Shown: positions 7,101-14,095 of the stretch, in pieces
Layout of the letters: each line of letters starts with the position of its first letter
How positions within the stretch are numbered: position 1 is the stretch's first letter
Assembly (NCBI GenBank): GCA_035565355.1
Contig: DATMSM010000040.1
Coordinates: 1 to 16,187 of the forward strand
Reading direction: 5' to 3'
Length of the DNA stretch: 16,187 nt
Source: Ga0074130 sp035565355
GTDB lineage: Bacteria; Pseudomonadota; Gammaproteobacteria; Burkholderiales; Rhodocyclaceae
Position numbers and translations under genes: made by a program
Notes under the pieces: model-generated
The model's database searches: none
What the model was told of the DNA's origin: nothing
The model's input: the letters and a program-made list of their open reading frames with translations, nothing else

Positions 7101-7505
7101 ATGCCAGCACTCCACACGCCAGACCGTTTGAGCGCCACTTTCGCCGCCCTCGCCGACCCGACCCGGCGCGCCATCCTGGCGCGCCTGGCTTCCGGCGAAG
7201 CTTCGGTCAGCGAACTGGCCGAACCTTTCGACATCAGCCCGCCGGCCGTCACCAAACACCTCAAGATGCTCGAGCGCGCCGGCCTGATCTCGCGCAGCCG
7301 CGAAGCCCAACGCCGCCCTTGCAAGCTGGAGGTACAACCATTGCAGGAGGCCATGGGCTGGATAGAGCAGTACCGCCAGATGTGGGAAGCCCGCCTCGAT
7401 CGTCTCGACGATTACCTCAAGCAGCTCCAAGCCGCAGCCGATACCCACGCGCAGACAAGCGCACCCGCTCTCAAGGAGAAGCCCCGTGGACGCAAGAAGC
7501 AGTGA
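7101..7505 (+). CDS. ArsR/SmtB-family transcriptional repressor (SRPBCC-associated subgroup)
   Basis: This 134-residue winged-helix regulator opens with LSATFAALADPTRRAILARLA (written here in pieces: DPTRR at 19-23), then SVSELAEPFDISPPAVTKHL at 35-54, whose AVTKHL is the recognition helix. The wing is near 62-78, and the C-terminal dimer helix contains WIEQYRQMWEARLDRLDDYL. The metal-site motif ELCVCDL is absent and the only Cys is C74, so arsenic or metal sensing is unlikely. Regulators with this C-terminal helix commonly precede an SRPBCC gene, as here. There is no strong ribosome site before 7101. It probably represses its own eight-gene operon through the palindrome at 7059-7082; the inducer is unknown. 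Confidence 0.92.
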   Translation: MPALHTPDRLSATFAALADPTRRAILARLASGEASVSELAEPFDISPPAVTKHLKMLERAGLISRSREAQRRPCKLEVQPLQEAMGWIEQYRQMWEARLDRLDDYLKQLQAAADTHAQTSAPALKEKPRGRKKQ

Positions 7506-7962
7506 CGATCTGGATGCGCGTAGCCTGCGCCTCGAACGCGTATTCGACGCGCCGCGCGAGCTCGTATGGGCGGTCTGGACCGACCCCGAGCATGTGGTGC
7601 AGTGGTGGGGGCCGGACGGCTTCACCAACACCAATCAGACGATGGACGTACGACCGGGTGGTTTGTGGCGCTTCATCATGCATGGCCCGGACGGCACCGA
7701 CTACAAGAACCTGATCCAGTTCATCGAGGTCGTAAAGCCGGAACGGCTGGTCTACGCGCACCGCGGCGAAGATGAAACCGACGATATCCACTTCCACGCC
7801 ACCATCCTGTTCGCGGAGCGCGACGGCAAGACCCATCTGAGCATGCAGATGGTGTTCGAGACCGCCGCAGAACTACGCCGCGTCGCCGACGAGTTCGGCG
7901 CCCGCGAAGGGGCACACCAACATCTGGCACGTCTTGCCGCTTATCTCGCAACACAACGCTGA
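7486..7962 (+). CDS. SRPBCC (START/AHSA1-like) protein 1
   Basis: The product has 158 residues and a helix-grip fold of the AHSA1-like kind, which builds a deep hydrophobic pocket. The family start RVFDAPRELVWAVWTDPEHV lies at 18-37, followed by WWGPDGF at 40-46, a VRPGG turn, and a C-terminal helix from about 137. The start is GTG at 7486 with AAGGAG upstream, overlapping the regulator gene by 20 bases, which implies translational coupling. It resembles the genes at 8418 and 9466 closely. No catalytic residues are recognised; it may bind or sequester a hydrophobic ligand. Confidence 0.88.
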   Translation: MDARSSDDLDARSLRLERVFDAPRELVWAVWTDPEHVVQWWGPDGFTNTNQTMDVRPGGLWRFIMHGPDGTDYKNLIQFIEVVKPERLVYAHRGEDETDDIHFHATILFAERDGKTHLSMQMVFETAAELRRVADEFGAREGAHQHLARLAAYLATQR

Positions 7963-7974
7963 AAGGAGAAGGAC

Positions 7975-8412
7975 ATGATCAAGAGCATAGAACCCTATCT
8001 GGCATTCGACGGGCAGTGCGAAGAGGCCGTCGAGCTGTACAAGAAAGTCCTCGGCGCCGAGGTGCTGTTTGCCATGCGCTTCAAGGACTCACCCGATGAA
8101 CATCCCGAGGGCATGCTGCCGCCGGGCTTTGAAAACAAGATCATGCACCTGCACATGAAGGTCGCCGGCAACAGCATCATGGCCACCGACGGCGGCGGCT
8201 GTCAGGGCGAGAGCAAGGGCTTTCACGGCTTTTCGCTGACCATCGCACTTGATTCGGTGGCAGAGGCCGAACGTGTGTTCAAGGAACTGGGGGCAGGCGG
8301 TCAGGTGACCATGCCCTTGATGGAAACCTTCTTCGCCAAGACCTTCGGCGTGTTCTCGGACAAGTTCGGCGTGCCCTGGATGGTCATCGTCGAAAAACCC
8401 ATGCAAGGATGA
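7975..8412 (+). CDS. VOC-family protein, PhnB-like, 1
   Basis: The 145-residue protein has paired beta-alpha-beta-beta-beta modules of the vicinal oxygen chelate superfamily. It opens with IEPYLAFDGQCEEAVELYKKVLGAEVLFAM, the PhnB-like signature (YL-F-G, EA--FY--V-GAE). Later come MHLHMKVAGNSIMATD and a final module ending WGVFSDKFGVPWMV-like (here FGVFSDKFGVPWMVIVEKP). Members include resistance proteins and dioxygenases, but many PhnB-like proteins have no known reaction and lack a full metal triad. A strong AAAGGAGAAGG ribosome site precedes the ATG. It lies 12 bases after SRPBCC 1. The ligand is unknown. Confidence 0.88.
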   Translation: MIKSIEPYLAFDGQCEEAVELYKKVLGAEVLFAMRFKDSPDEHPEGMLPPGFENKIMHLHMKVAGNSIMATDGGGCQGESKGFHGFSLTIALDSVAEAERVFKELGAGGQVTMPLMETFFAKTFGVFSDKFGVPWMVIVEKPMQG

Positions 8413-8417
8413 ACGTC

Positions 8418-8918
8418 ATGGACGAAAAACCCGATGCCTACGTTGCCCACCCTTCGGACCACGAGATCGTCATCTCGCGTGTCTTCGACGCACCGCGCGA
8501 ACTCGTGTTCAAGGCCTGGAGCGATCCCCGCCACGTCATGGCCTGGTGGGGGCCGCACGGTTTCGAGAATACGGAATGCGCGCTGGATTTCCGCGTCGGC
8601 GGCAAGTTCCATCTGAGCATGACCGGCCCCGACGGCAAGGCTTACCCTTGCCAGGGCACGTACAGCGAGATTGTCGTGCCGCAACGCATCGCCTATGTCG
8701 GCATCGCCGAGGACGGTCATGCCTGCGGCGCCGGCCTGCCGCCGCGCGCCCTGGTGACGGTGGACTTCGAAGACGAAGGCAATGGCAGGACGCGCCTGAC
8801 CATCAATACCCGCCTGCCCAACCCCGGCGCCAAGACGGCTGCGGCACAGGGTGGCTACATCGTCGGCTGGACCGAGAGTCTGGACCGCCTCGCCCACTTC
8901 ACCGCACAACATCACTAA
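8418..8918 (+). CDS. SRPBCC (AHSA1-like) protein 2
   Basis: The product has 166 residues. It repeats the family start VFDAPRELVFKAWSDPRHV at 22-40, then WWGPHGF at 43-49, VGGKFHLSM and TGPDGKAYPCQG, and ends with a helix containing GWTESLDRLA. I chose ATG 8418 because AAGGA lies eight bases upstream. An ATG at 8409 overlaps the previous stop but has no room for a ribosome site. It is clearly a paralogue of SRPBCC 1, most alike over the first 60 residues. An insert near HACGAGLPPRA differs from its neighbours. The function is unknown. Confidence 0.88.
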   Translation: MDEKPDAYVAHPSDHEIVISRVFDAPRELVFKAWSDPRHVMAWWGPHGFENTECALDFRVGGKFHLSMTGPDGKAYPCQGTYSEIVVPQRIAYVGIAEDGHACGAGLPPRALVTVDFEDEGNGRTRLTINTRLPNPGAKTAAAQGGYIVGWTESLDRLAHFTAQHH

Positions 8919-8928
8919 GCGAGCCTTC

Positions 8929-9456
8929 ATGTTCAAGAAGATATCCCTGATCGCGCTAGGCATCATTGTCGGCATCCTCATCGTCGCCGCCATGAAACCG
9001 GACGAGTTCCGCGTCGAGCGCTCCGTCGTCATTCAGGCGCCGGCGGAAAAGATATTTCCGCTGATCAACGACCTGCGCGCTTTCTCCACCTGGTCGCCCT
9101 ACGAAAAGATAGACCCGGCCATGCAGCGCAGCTACAGCGACCCCGCCAGCGGCGTGGGCGCTGTTTACGCGTGGCAAGGCAACGACCACGTCGGCCAGGG
9201 ACGCATGGAAATCACCGCCTCGACACCACCCGACAGCGTGCTGATGCGGCTCGACTTCCAGGCACCGATGGAAGCACACAATACCGCCGCTTTCACGCTC
9301 ACGCCCGAAGGCGCCGGCACCCGCGTCAGCTGGGCCATGTTCGGCCCAGCCCCCTTCATGAGCAAGATCATCACTGTCTTCTTCAGCATGGACAGCATGG
9401 TCGGTGCGCAATTCTCGGAAGGCCTCGAGAACCTCAAGCAACTGGCCGAGAAATAG
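8929..9456 (+). CDS. Membrane-anchored SRPBCC protein 3
   Basis: Of its 175 residues, 5-21 form a single hydrophobic segment (ISLIALGIIVGILIVAA) with KK before it. The remainder is an SRPBCC domain of the polyketide-cyclase type, starting FRVERSVVIQAPAEKIFPLINDL and continuing through WSPYEK, GVGAVYAWQG and a C-terminal amphipathic helix. This predicts a domain tethered to the inner membrane, or exported if the segment were cleaved. The segment lacks a good cleavage site, so an anchor is preferred. The ribosome site is weak, and the gene follows the previous stop by ten bases. It belongs to a different SRPBCC branch from its AHSA1-like neighbours. Confidence 0.85.
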   Translation: MFKKISLIALGIIVGILIVAAMKPDEFRVERSVVIQAPAEKIFPLINDLRAFSTWSPYEKIDPAMQRSYSDPASGVGAVYAWQGNDHVGQGRMEITASTPPDSVLMRLDFQAPMEAHNTAAFTLTPEGAGTRVSWAMFGPAPFMSKIITVFFSMDSMVGAQFSEGLENLKQLAEK

Positions 9457-9465
9457 GAGGCAGCA

Positions 9466-9954
9466 ATGGAAAAGAAAACCAGCACCTGGGCCAATGAGCG
9501 CGAACTGCATCTCAGCCGCCTCATCGACGCGCCGCCCGAGCTCGTATTCAAGGCCTGGACCGATCCCGAGATGATGAAGCACTGGTTCGTGCCCAAGCCC
9601 TGGAGCATCGCCCGCGTCGAGAACGATGTGCGCCCGGGCGGCAGCAGCCTGGTCGTGATGCGCGACCCGGAAGGCAATGAATATCCCAACCCCGGCGTCT
9701 ATCTCGACATCGTGCCCGGCCGCCGCATCGTCGCCACCGACGCCTACGTCAAGGCCTGGGAGCCATCCGAAAAACCCTTCATGACCATGGACCTGACTTT
9801 CGACCCCCAAGACGACGGCACCAAGACACTCTACAAGGCACGCGTGTTGCACTGGAACGTTCCCGACCGCGAGGCCCACGAGAAGATGGGTTTCCACGAC
9901 GGCTGGGCCACCTGCGCGGAGCAGCTGGCCGACTACCTGGCGACACTGCGCTAA
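9466..9954 (+). CDS. SRPBCC (AHSA1-like) protein 4
   Basis: The 162-residue protein has RLIDAPPELVFKAWTDPEMM at 18-37, HWFVPKPW in place of the WWGP motif, VRPGGSSLVVM, and a final helix with FHDGWATCAEQLADYLATL. The DNA around its first motif is strikingly like that of SRPBCC 1, which suggests duplication. An AGGAGG site precedes the ATG with good spacing, and the previous gene ends nine bases earlier. No enzyme activity is evident. The changed WWGP motif may mean a different ligand. Confidence 0.88.
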   Translation: MEKKTSTWANERELHLSRLIDAPPELVFKAWTDPEMMKHWFVPKPWSIARVENDVRPGGSSLVVMRDPEGNEYPNPGVYLDIVPGRRIVATDAYVKAWEPSEKPFMTMDLTFDPQDDGTKTLYKARVLHWNVPDREAHEKMGFHDGWATCAEQLADYLATLR

Positions 9955-9958
9955 GACC

Positions 9959-10405
9959 ATGCCTAACTACAATACCGAACTCCTGGTACAAGCCCCGCCC
10001 CGTCGTCTGTACCAGGCACTGACGACGCAGGCGGGGCTGCAAGGCTGGTGGACCGAGAGTTGCACCATCGGCGACGGTGTCGGCGCCCGCTCGACCTTCT
10101 ACTTCGGCGAGACCTGGAAGATCATGCGCACGGCCAGTCTCAAGCCCGACACCGAGGTGCGCTGGACCTGCACCGACAGTCATATCGCTGCACCCGGCCT
10201 CAAGCGGTCCGACGAATGGATAGGTACCGACATCGTGTTCCGCCTCGTCCCGCGCGGGGAGCAGACCTTGCTGCAGTTCGAGCATGTCGGCCTGACCCCG
10301 CAGATCGAGTGCTATGCCCTCTGCACTAGCGGCTGGCACCAGTTCCTCGGCAGTCTCAAGAAGTACGCTGAAACCGGCAAGGGGGCGCCCTACGTCGAAG
10401 CCTGA
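9959..10405 (+). CDS. SRPBCC (START-like) protein 5
   Basis: The 148-residue protein starts YNTELLVQAPPRRLYQALTT, an SRPBCC opening, followed by GLQGWWTE, FYFGETWKIMR, the middle strand EVRWTCTD, and the final helix WHQFLGSLKKYAETGKG. This C-terminal form is seen in SRPBCC proteins annotated as ATPase or polyketide-cyclase-like. It is more divergent from proteins 1, 2 and 4 than they are from each other. It starts four bases after the previous stop, so it is probably translated by coupling. The ligand is unknown. Confidence 0.85.
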   Translation: MPNYNTELLVQAPPRRLYQALTTQAGLQGWWTESCTIGDGVGARSTFYFGETWKIMRTASLKPDTEVRWTCTDSHIAAPGLKRSDEWIGTDIVFRLVPRGEQTLLQFEHVGLTPQIECYALCTSGWHQFLGSLKKYAETGKGAPYVEA

Positions 10406-10441
10406 GTTGCCGCCGCCCAGCACATCACACAGGAGAACATC

Positions 10442-10921
10442 ATGATTCCCAAGAACACGATCTGCCTCTGGTACGACAAGGACGCGCTCGACGCGGCTAG
10501 GTTCTACGCCGAAACCTTTCCGGACAGCCGGGTATTGGCGGTACACCACGCCCCCCGCGACTACCCGGATGGCAAGGCAGGCGACGTACTGACAGTCGAA
10601 TTCACGGTGATGGGCATTCCCTGCCTCGGCCTCAACGGCGGCCCCGCCTTCAAGCACAGCGAAGCATTTTCCTTCCAGATCGCCACCGATACACAGGAAG
10701 AAACCGACCGCCTCTGGAATGCCATCGTGAACAACGACGGCCAGGAAAGCGAATGCGGCTGGTGCAGGGACAAATGGGGCCTGTCCTGGCAGATCACGCC
10801 GCGCGTCCTCACCGAGGCCTACACCGGCCCGGACCGCGCAGCAGCCAAGCGCGTGTTCGAAGCCATGATGACCATGAAGAAGATAGACATCGCCACCATC
10901 GAGGCCGCCCGGCGCGGCTGA
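10442..10921 (+). CDS. VOC-family protein, PhnB-like (3-dmu-9_3-mt domain), 2
   Basis: The 159-residue protein has ICLWYDKDALDAARFYAETFPDSRV at the start, TVEFTVMGIPCLGLNGGPAFKHSEAFSF in the middle, and a second module with CGWCRDKWGLSWQITPRVL. These are features of the PhnB-like family named after 3-demethylubiquinone-9 3-methyltransferase, though the name does not prove methyltransferase activity. It differs clearly from the VOC gene at 7975. An AGGAG site lies eight bases before the ATG. It is the last gene of the run. A Cys pair in ECGWC might be redox-active or bind metal; this is uncertain. Confidence 0.88.
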   Translation: MIPKNTICLWYDKDALDAARFYAETFPDSRVLAVHHAPRDYPDGKAGDVLTVEFTVMGIPCLGLNGGPAFKHSEAFSFQIATDTQEETDRLWNAIVNNDGQESECGWCRDKWGLSWQITPRVLTEAYTGPDRAAAKRVFEAMMTMKKIDIATIEAARRG

Positions 10922-10959
10922 GTTCGACCACATAGGTCTCGGTCAGCGGATAGCCAGCC

Positions 10960-11016
10960 GGGGGTTAGCAGGCCCGGTTCGGCGGCCAACGCCTGCATGG
11001 AAAAGCGTAAGCCCCC
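10960..11016. other. Nested inverted repeats between the VOC and RidA genes
   Basis: GGGGG at 10960-10964 pairs with CCCCC at 11012-11016. Inside it, GCAGGC at 10968-10973 pairs with GCCTGC at 10991-10996. The structure begins 39 bases after the VOC stop and ends 33 bases before the ridA start. No T-run follows on the plus strand. It may act as an operon end or as the ridA leader. The long loops make it uncertain. Confidence 0.35.
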
Positions 11017-11048
11017 GACCCTGCTCACCTTCGTTTAAGCTAGTCGCC

Positions 11049-11528
11049 ATGCATCCCGAAATCCGCCTCCAACAACTCGATATCACACTCCCCGCGGCTG
11101 CGCCGCCTGCAGGAAATTATGTCGCTGCCGTACGCAGCGGCGATCTGCTGTTCCTCTCCGGCAAGGCGCCGCTGGCGCTGGATGGCGTCAAGCCGCGCGG
11201 CAAGCTGGGCGCCGAGTATTCGGCCGAAGACGGTTACCGTCTGGCACGCTCGGCCTGCCTGGGCCTGCTCGCCGCGATACGCGAGGAGCTGGGGTCGCTG
11301 AACCAGGTACAGCGCTTTGTCGAACTGCAGGGGTCCTTGAACACGACGCCAGAGTTCGAGGCGCACGCGCGGGTGCTCGACGGTGCCTCCGACCTGATTG
11401 CCGAAATTTTCGGCGCGGACGGACAGCATGCGCGCTCGGTGATAGGCGTGGCCTCACTGCGCGACAATGTGCCCCTGACCTTGCGCGCCGTCATTGAGAT
11501 CAAGAAGAAGCGCAGACCCTACGATTAA
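11049..11528 (+). CDS. RidA (YjgF/YER057c/UK114) family protein
   Basis: The 159-residue protein belongs to the longer Rid branch annotated as YjgF-like, about 153-160 residues. The start LQQLDITLPAAAPPAGNYVA, the strand DLLFLSGKAP at 32-41, GYRLARSACLGLLAAIREELGSL, and the final block HARSVIGVASLRDNVPLTLRAVIEI are typical. R129 stands where RidA has its substrate-binding Arg, and E150 matches the Glu near the end. RidA itself hydrolyses reactive enamine/imine intermediates from PLP enzymes; this branch is less well studied, so the activity is inferred. No strong ribosome site is seen. The gene stands apart from the SRPBCC/VOC operon by 127 bases. Confidence 0.9.
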   Translation: MHPEIRLQQLDITLPAAAPPAGNYVAAVRSGDLLFLSGKAPLALDGVKPRGKLGAEYSAEDGYRLARSACLGLLAAIREELGSLNQVQRFVELQGSLNTTPEFEAHARVLDGASDLIAEIFGADGQHARSVIGVASLRDNVPLTLRAVIEIKKKRRPYD

Positions 11529-11544
11529 GGTGTCACCCCCAGAC

Positions 11545-12390
11545 ATGCGAGTACCTCTGATCCTGCTACCGCTGCTGCTCGCGGCTTGCGTTTCCCATCC
11601 CGCGACACCGGCCGCGCCGGAGGCGCCCGACAATTTCCGCGCCGAGGATTTTCAGCCGCCAGCGACCGGCGCTCGCATCACGCTGCTGCCGATGCAGGAA
11701 ACCCAGTACGACATGCTGCGTACTGGGGCCGAAATGCTGGAGTCGCAGCTGAAGCGACAGCTCACTGTCCAAGGCTATCAGGTCACGCTGGTCAAGCGCG
11801 ACGACTATCTCAAGCACTGGCAGGAGGAGGCCAAGTCCGTGGGTGGCGTGTACGTCGAAGACAGCGGCGAATTCAAGCCCAGGGAGTACACCCAAGCGCT
11901 TGAGTCCTTGATGCGCAAGACCTGCGCCGCCACGAGCTGCGCGCTGCTGATCAACCATCGCCTGCTGTTGCGGCCGGCGCATATCGACAAGGGGAAGATT
12001 GCCTGGGACGGCGTCAGCCAGCCCTTTCTGCTGCCAAGCGAGACCGAACAGGGCTACGCGATCTCGGTGGAACTCACTGCGGTCACCCCGGCAGGCGAGC
12101 TCGGCTTCAGACGGTATGGCGCCGTGACCGCGCTCAGCAGCCTCGGGCTGGCCGAGATCCGCCAGCAGGTCGAGCAGAAGAAGCTCTTTGTCGACGCCGA
12201 AGTGGCGCAGGGCGTGCGCATCGCGCTGCAAAGCCTGCGCGAAAGACAGGGGACGCCCGCCGCCACTGCCCCCATGCCCGCGGACACCCCTGCCGCGGTG
12301 ACACCAGCGCCGCCTGCGGCAGGACCTGAACAGCCTCTGCCGCCCGCTGTACCGGAACCGAAGGCAAGCGTAACGCCAGCGCCGCGCTAG
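11545..12390 (+). CDS. Putative lipoprotein of unknown function
   Basis: The 281-residue protein begins with a short lipoprotein signal, MRVPLILLPLLLAAC, with Cys at 15 as the lipid attachment site after LAA. The next residues, VSHP, lack Asp at +2, so the outer membrane is likely. The body, about 35-235, is mixed alpha/beta with ITLLPMQETQYDMLRTGAE, QLTVQGYQVTLV and a Cys pair in KTCAATSCALL. The last 45 residues are Ala/Pro-rich and probably disordered. I do not recognise a family. The ATG at 11545 has a weak ribosome site; GTG at 11530 is an alternative start. Its stop overlaps that of the convergent channel gene. Confidence 0.75.
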   Translation: MRVPLILLPLLLAACVSHPATPAAPEAPDNFRAEDFQPPATGARITLLPMQETQYDMLRTGAEMLESQLKRQLTVQGYQVTLVKRDDYLKHWQEEAKSVGGVYVEDSGEFKPREYTQALESLMRKTCAATSCALLINHRLLLRPAHIDKGKIAWDGVSQPFLLPSETEQGYAISVELTAVTPAGELGFRRYGAVTALSSLGLAEIRQQVEQKKLFVDAEVAQGVRIALQSLRERQGTPAATAPMPADTPAAVTPAPPAAGPEQPLPPAVPEPKASVTPAPR

Positions 12391-13472
12391 ACCGTCGCCG
12401 GTTCGAGCTTCGGACCGGCATCAAAATCGGTACGCAGGCGCGGCAGGTATTGCGGGTATTCGCGCTGAATGAAGTCGATGATGCCGGCGCGCACATGACA
12501 GCGCAAATCCCAGGCATCACCCGAGTTGCGCGCGGTGACGAGCGCGCGCAGTTGCATGGAGCGGTCATTGGTATCGACCACCTGCACGATGGCGAGCTCG
12601 CCGTCCCACCACTGCGGCACCTGTTCGCACAGGCGCCGCACCTCGGCGCGGATCGGCTCCAGCGGCAGGCCGTAATCCATCCACCAGAATACGGTGCCGA
12701 TGATGTCGGCGCTGTTGCGCGTCCAGTTCTGGAAGGGGTGCTCGATGAACCACTGCAGCGGAATCACCAGACGGCGACGATCCCAGATGCGCAGCACGAC
12801 GTAGCTGCCGGTAATTTCCTCGACCCGGCCCCACTCGCCTTCGATGATGAGTACGTCGTCGATGCGTATCGGTTGCGTCAACGCAATCTGCAGACCGGCG
12901 ATCAGGTTGCCGAGCACCGGTTTGGCCGCCATGCCGATGGCCAGGCCGATGACGCCGGCCGAAGCGAGCAGACTGGCACCAACGGTACGCACCGAGGGAA
13001 AGCTCATCAGCACGGCGGAGAAGCCGACGATGACGATGACCACCATGGCCGCCCGCGTCAGTACGCGCGTCTGGGTGCGTATGGTGCGCGCCGCCAGGTT
13101 GTCTGCCACATCGATGGGATGGCGTGCTTCCACCGCATCGGCAAGGCCACGTGCGGCGCTGATCAGCAGCCAGGTCACGGCCAGAATGAACAGCACGGCG
13201 CTCAGATGCTGCAGCATCGGTACGCCACGCAGATCCTCCGGCGCGGCACGAAACACGATCTGTACCAGCAGCAGGGGCACCACATAGGAGGCGCTGCGGT
13301 CAATGTAAGCAAGCGTATGGTGCAGCAGGGGCAGAGGCACCGTCAGACGCAACAACAAGGTGCGCCCGATGCGATGTATGAGTATCCCCACAAACCACGC
13401 CAGCAATGCCGCCAGCGCCAGAACCACATGCGGGTTGCGGGCGTTTTCGAGCAGAACACCGGCCCAATCCAT
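12387..13472 (-). CDS. MscS-family mechanosensitive ion channel
   Basis: The 361-residue inner-membrane channel would release solutes on osmotic down-shock. Membrane segments lie at about 16-35, 62-75, 90-107 and 141-158. The pore helix is 164-198, with the Gly/Ala-rich SLLASAGVIGLAIGMAAKP and GNLIAGL that mark MscS family TM3. The cytoplasmic beta domain follows, with PIRIDDVLIIEGEWGRVEEI and RRLVIPLQWF. The extra N-terminal segments suggest a five-helix type rather than minimal MscS. The ATG at 13472 is fixed by a GGAGGGAAG ribosome site. The final TAG overlaps the lipoprotein stop on the other strand through a shared CTAG. Confidence 0.92.
   Translation of the reverse strand: MDWAGVLLENARNPHVVLALAALLAWFVGILIHRIGRTLLLRLTVPLPLLHHTLAYIDRSASYVVPLLLVQIVFRAAPEDLRGVPMLQHLSAVLFILAVTWLLISAARGLADAVEARHPIDVADNLAARTIRTQTRVLTRAAMVVIVIVGFSAVLMSFPSVRTVGASLLASAGVIGLAIGMAAKPVLGNLIAGLQIALTQPIRIDDVLIIEGEWGRVEEITGSYVVLRIWDRRRLVIPLQWFIEHPFQNWTRNSADIIGTVFWWMDYGLPLEPIRAEVRRLCEQVPQWWDGELAIVQVVDTNDRSMQLRALVTARNSGDAWDLRCHVRAGIIDFIQREYPQYLPRLRTDFDAGPKLEPATV
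12397..12419. other. Hairpin at the convergent lipoprotein/channel gene ends
   Basis: GCCGGT pairs with ACCGGC, and the inner CGA pairs with TCG through one wobble or mismatch, giving a stem of about ten with a three-base GCT loop. It starts seven bases after the lipoprotein stop and lies inside the last codons of the channel gene. No U-run follows on the plus strand, so terminator function is uncertain. Confidence 0.45.
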
Positions 13473-13642
13473 ACTGACTTCCCTCCACTGTGCAAGCCGC
13501 AAGCTGCGGCGTCGGAAACATCCGTCAGTATCGGAAATTCTTTCAATCGGCGAAGTCGGACATGTCCTAAAGTGCAGGCCAGATCGACGTCGGGAGAGGA
13601 TCGCAGCCCACTCGCTCCACGCTCAGCTTCCGGGGCCCCGAC
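13473..13642. other. Intergenic region with two short inverted repeats
   Basis: This 170-base stretch is upstream of the channel gene and downstream of the secreted orphan, both on the minus strand. GCCGCA/AGC/TGCGGC at 13496-13510 is a perfect hairpin just upstream of the channel's ribosome site. CGGGGCCCCG at 13631-13640 is a perfect palindrome right after the orphan's stop. Neither has a T-run. No gene is seen. Confidence 0.4.
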
Positions 13643-14095
13643 CTATTCCGGCTTGATCAGGCTGCGTACCTGGCGTATGCGCGCTTCACCGCCCGCTGCG
13701 GCAATGAAACGCTGGGGATGGTCCGCGAGGTAAAGCGTACGGCCCGCGACCTCGGGATGGCGGCGCAGGAACCACAGGCCGCGATCGCCCGGCCGGCGGC
13801 TCAGATCGTTGCCGCTGCGCAAGCCGGATGCAGTGTCGGCCATTGCTACCGAACGCAGGCCGGCAGGTCCCTTGAGCACCTCGCTGACCTGGATATGACT
13901 CTGACCCGCTGGCCCGGCCTGCCATTCACCCATGACGATGAGTTCTGAAGCGTCGATCAACTCGCGTTCGCTCATGGCTGTCCACATCGCGTTCGCCTGC
14001 CCTTGCAGCAATAAAAAAAATCCCAGGGCGGCGATCAGCCGCCGGCCTGGGTGCATTCGGTTAAAGATGAGCTTGAATTTGTTCTGGGTATTCAC
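13643..14095 (-). CDS. Secreted protein of unknown function, partner of the matrixin protease
   Basis: The 150-residue protein has a signal peptide: HPGRRLIAALGFFLLLQGQANA, written from 15 to 36, then mature MWTAMSERELIDASELIVMG. The rest includes IQVSEVLKGP, GDRGLWFLRR and LYLADHPQRF, with no motif I can name. The start GTG at 14095 overlaps the protease stop as GTGA, suggesting coupling. ATG at 14056 would give a more usual 23-residue signal, but its ribosome site is poor, so the start is unsure. The overlap and shared export suggest a functional link with the protease, perhaps as inhibitor or chaperone. That is speculation. Confidence 0.7.
   Translation of the reverse strand: MNTQNKFKLIFNRMHPGRRLIAALGFFLLLQGQANAMWTAMSERELIDASELIVMGEWQAGPAGQSHIQVSEVLKGPAGLRSVAMADTASGLRSGNDLSRRPGDRGLWFLRRHPEVAGRTLYLADHPQRFIAAAGGEARIRQVRSLIKPE

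Noticed and set aside
7101..7505. Arsenic- or metal-sensing role for the ArsR-family protein
   Set aside because: No ELCVCDL motif and only one Cys (C74); no ars genes nearby.
10960..11016. Integron attC-like site suggested by GTTAGC and inverted repeats
   Set aside because: The required outer core-site pair (RYYYAAC/GTTRRRY) is not present in the right arrangement, and there is no integrase or cassette pattern.
12450..13733. Plus-strand open frame of 427 codons antisense to the MscS-type gene
   Set aside because: Antisense shadow: low-complexity His/Gln/Arg composition, and the opposite strand encodes a clear channel.
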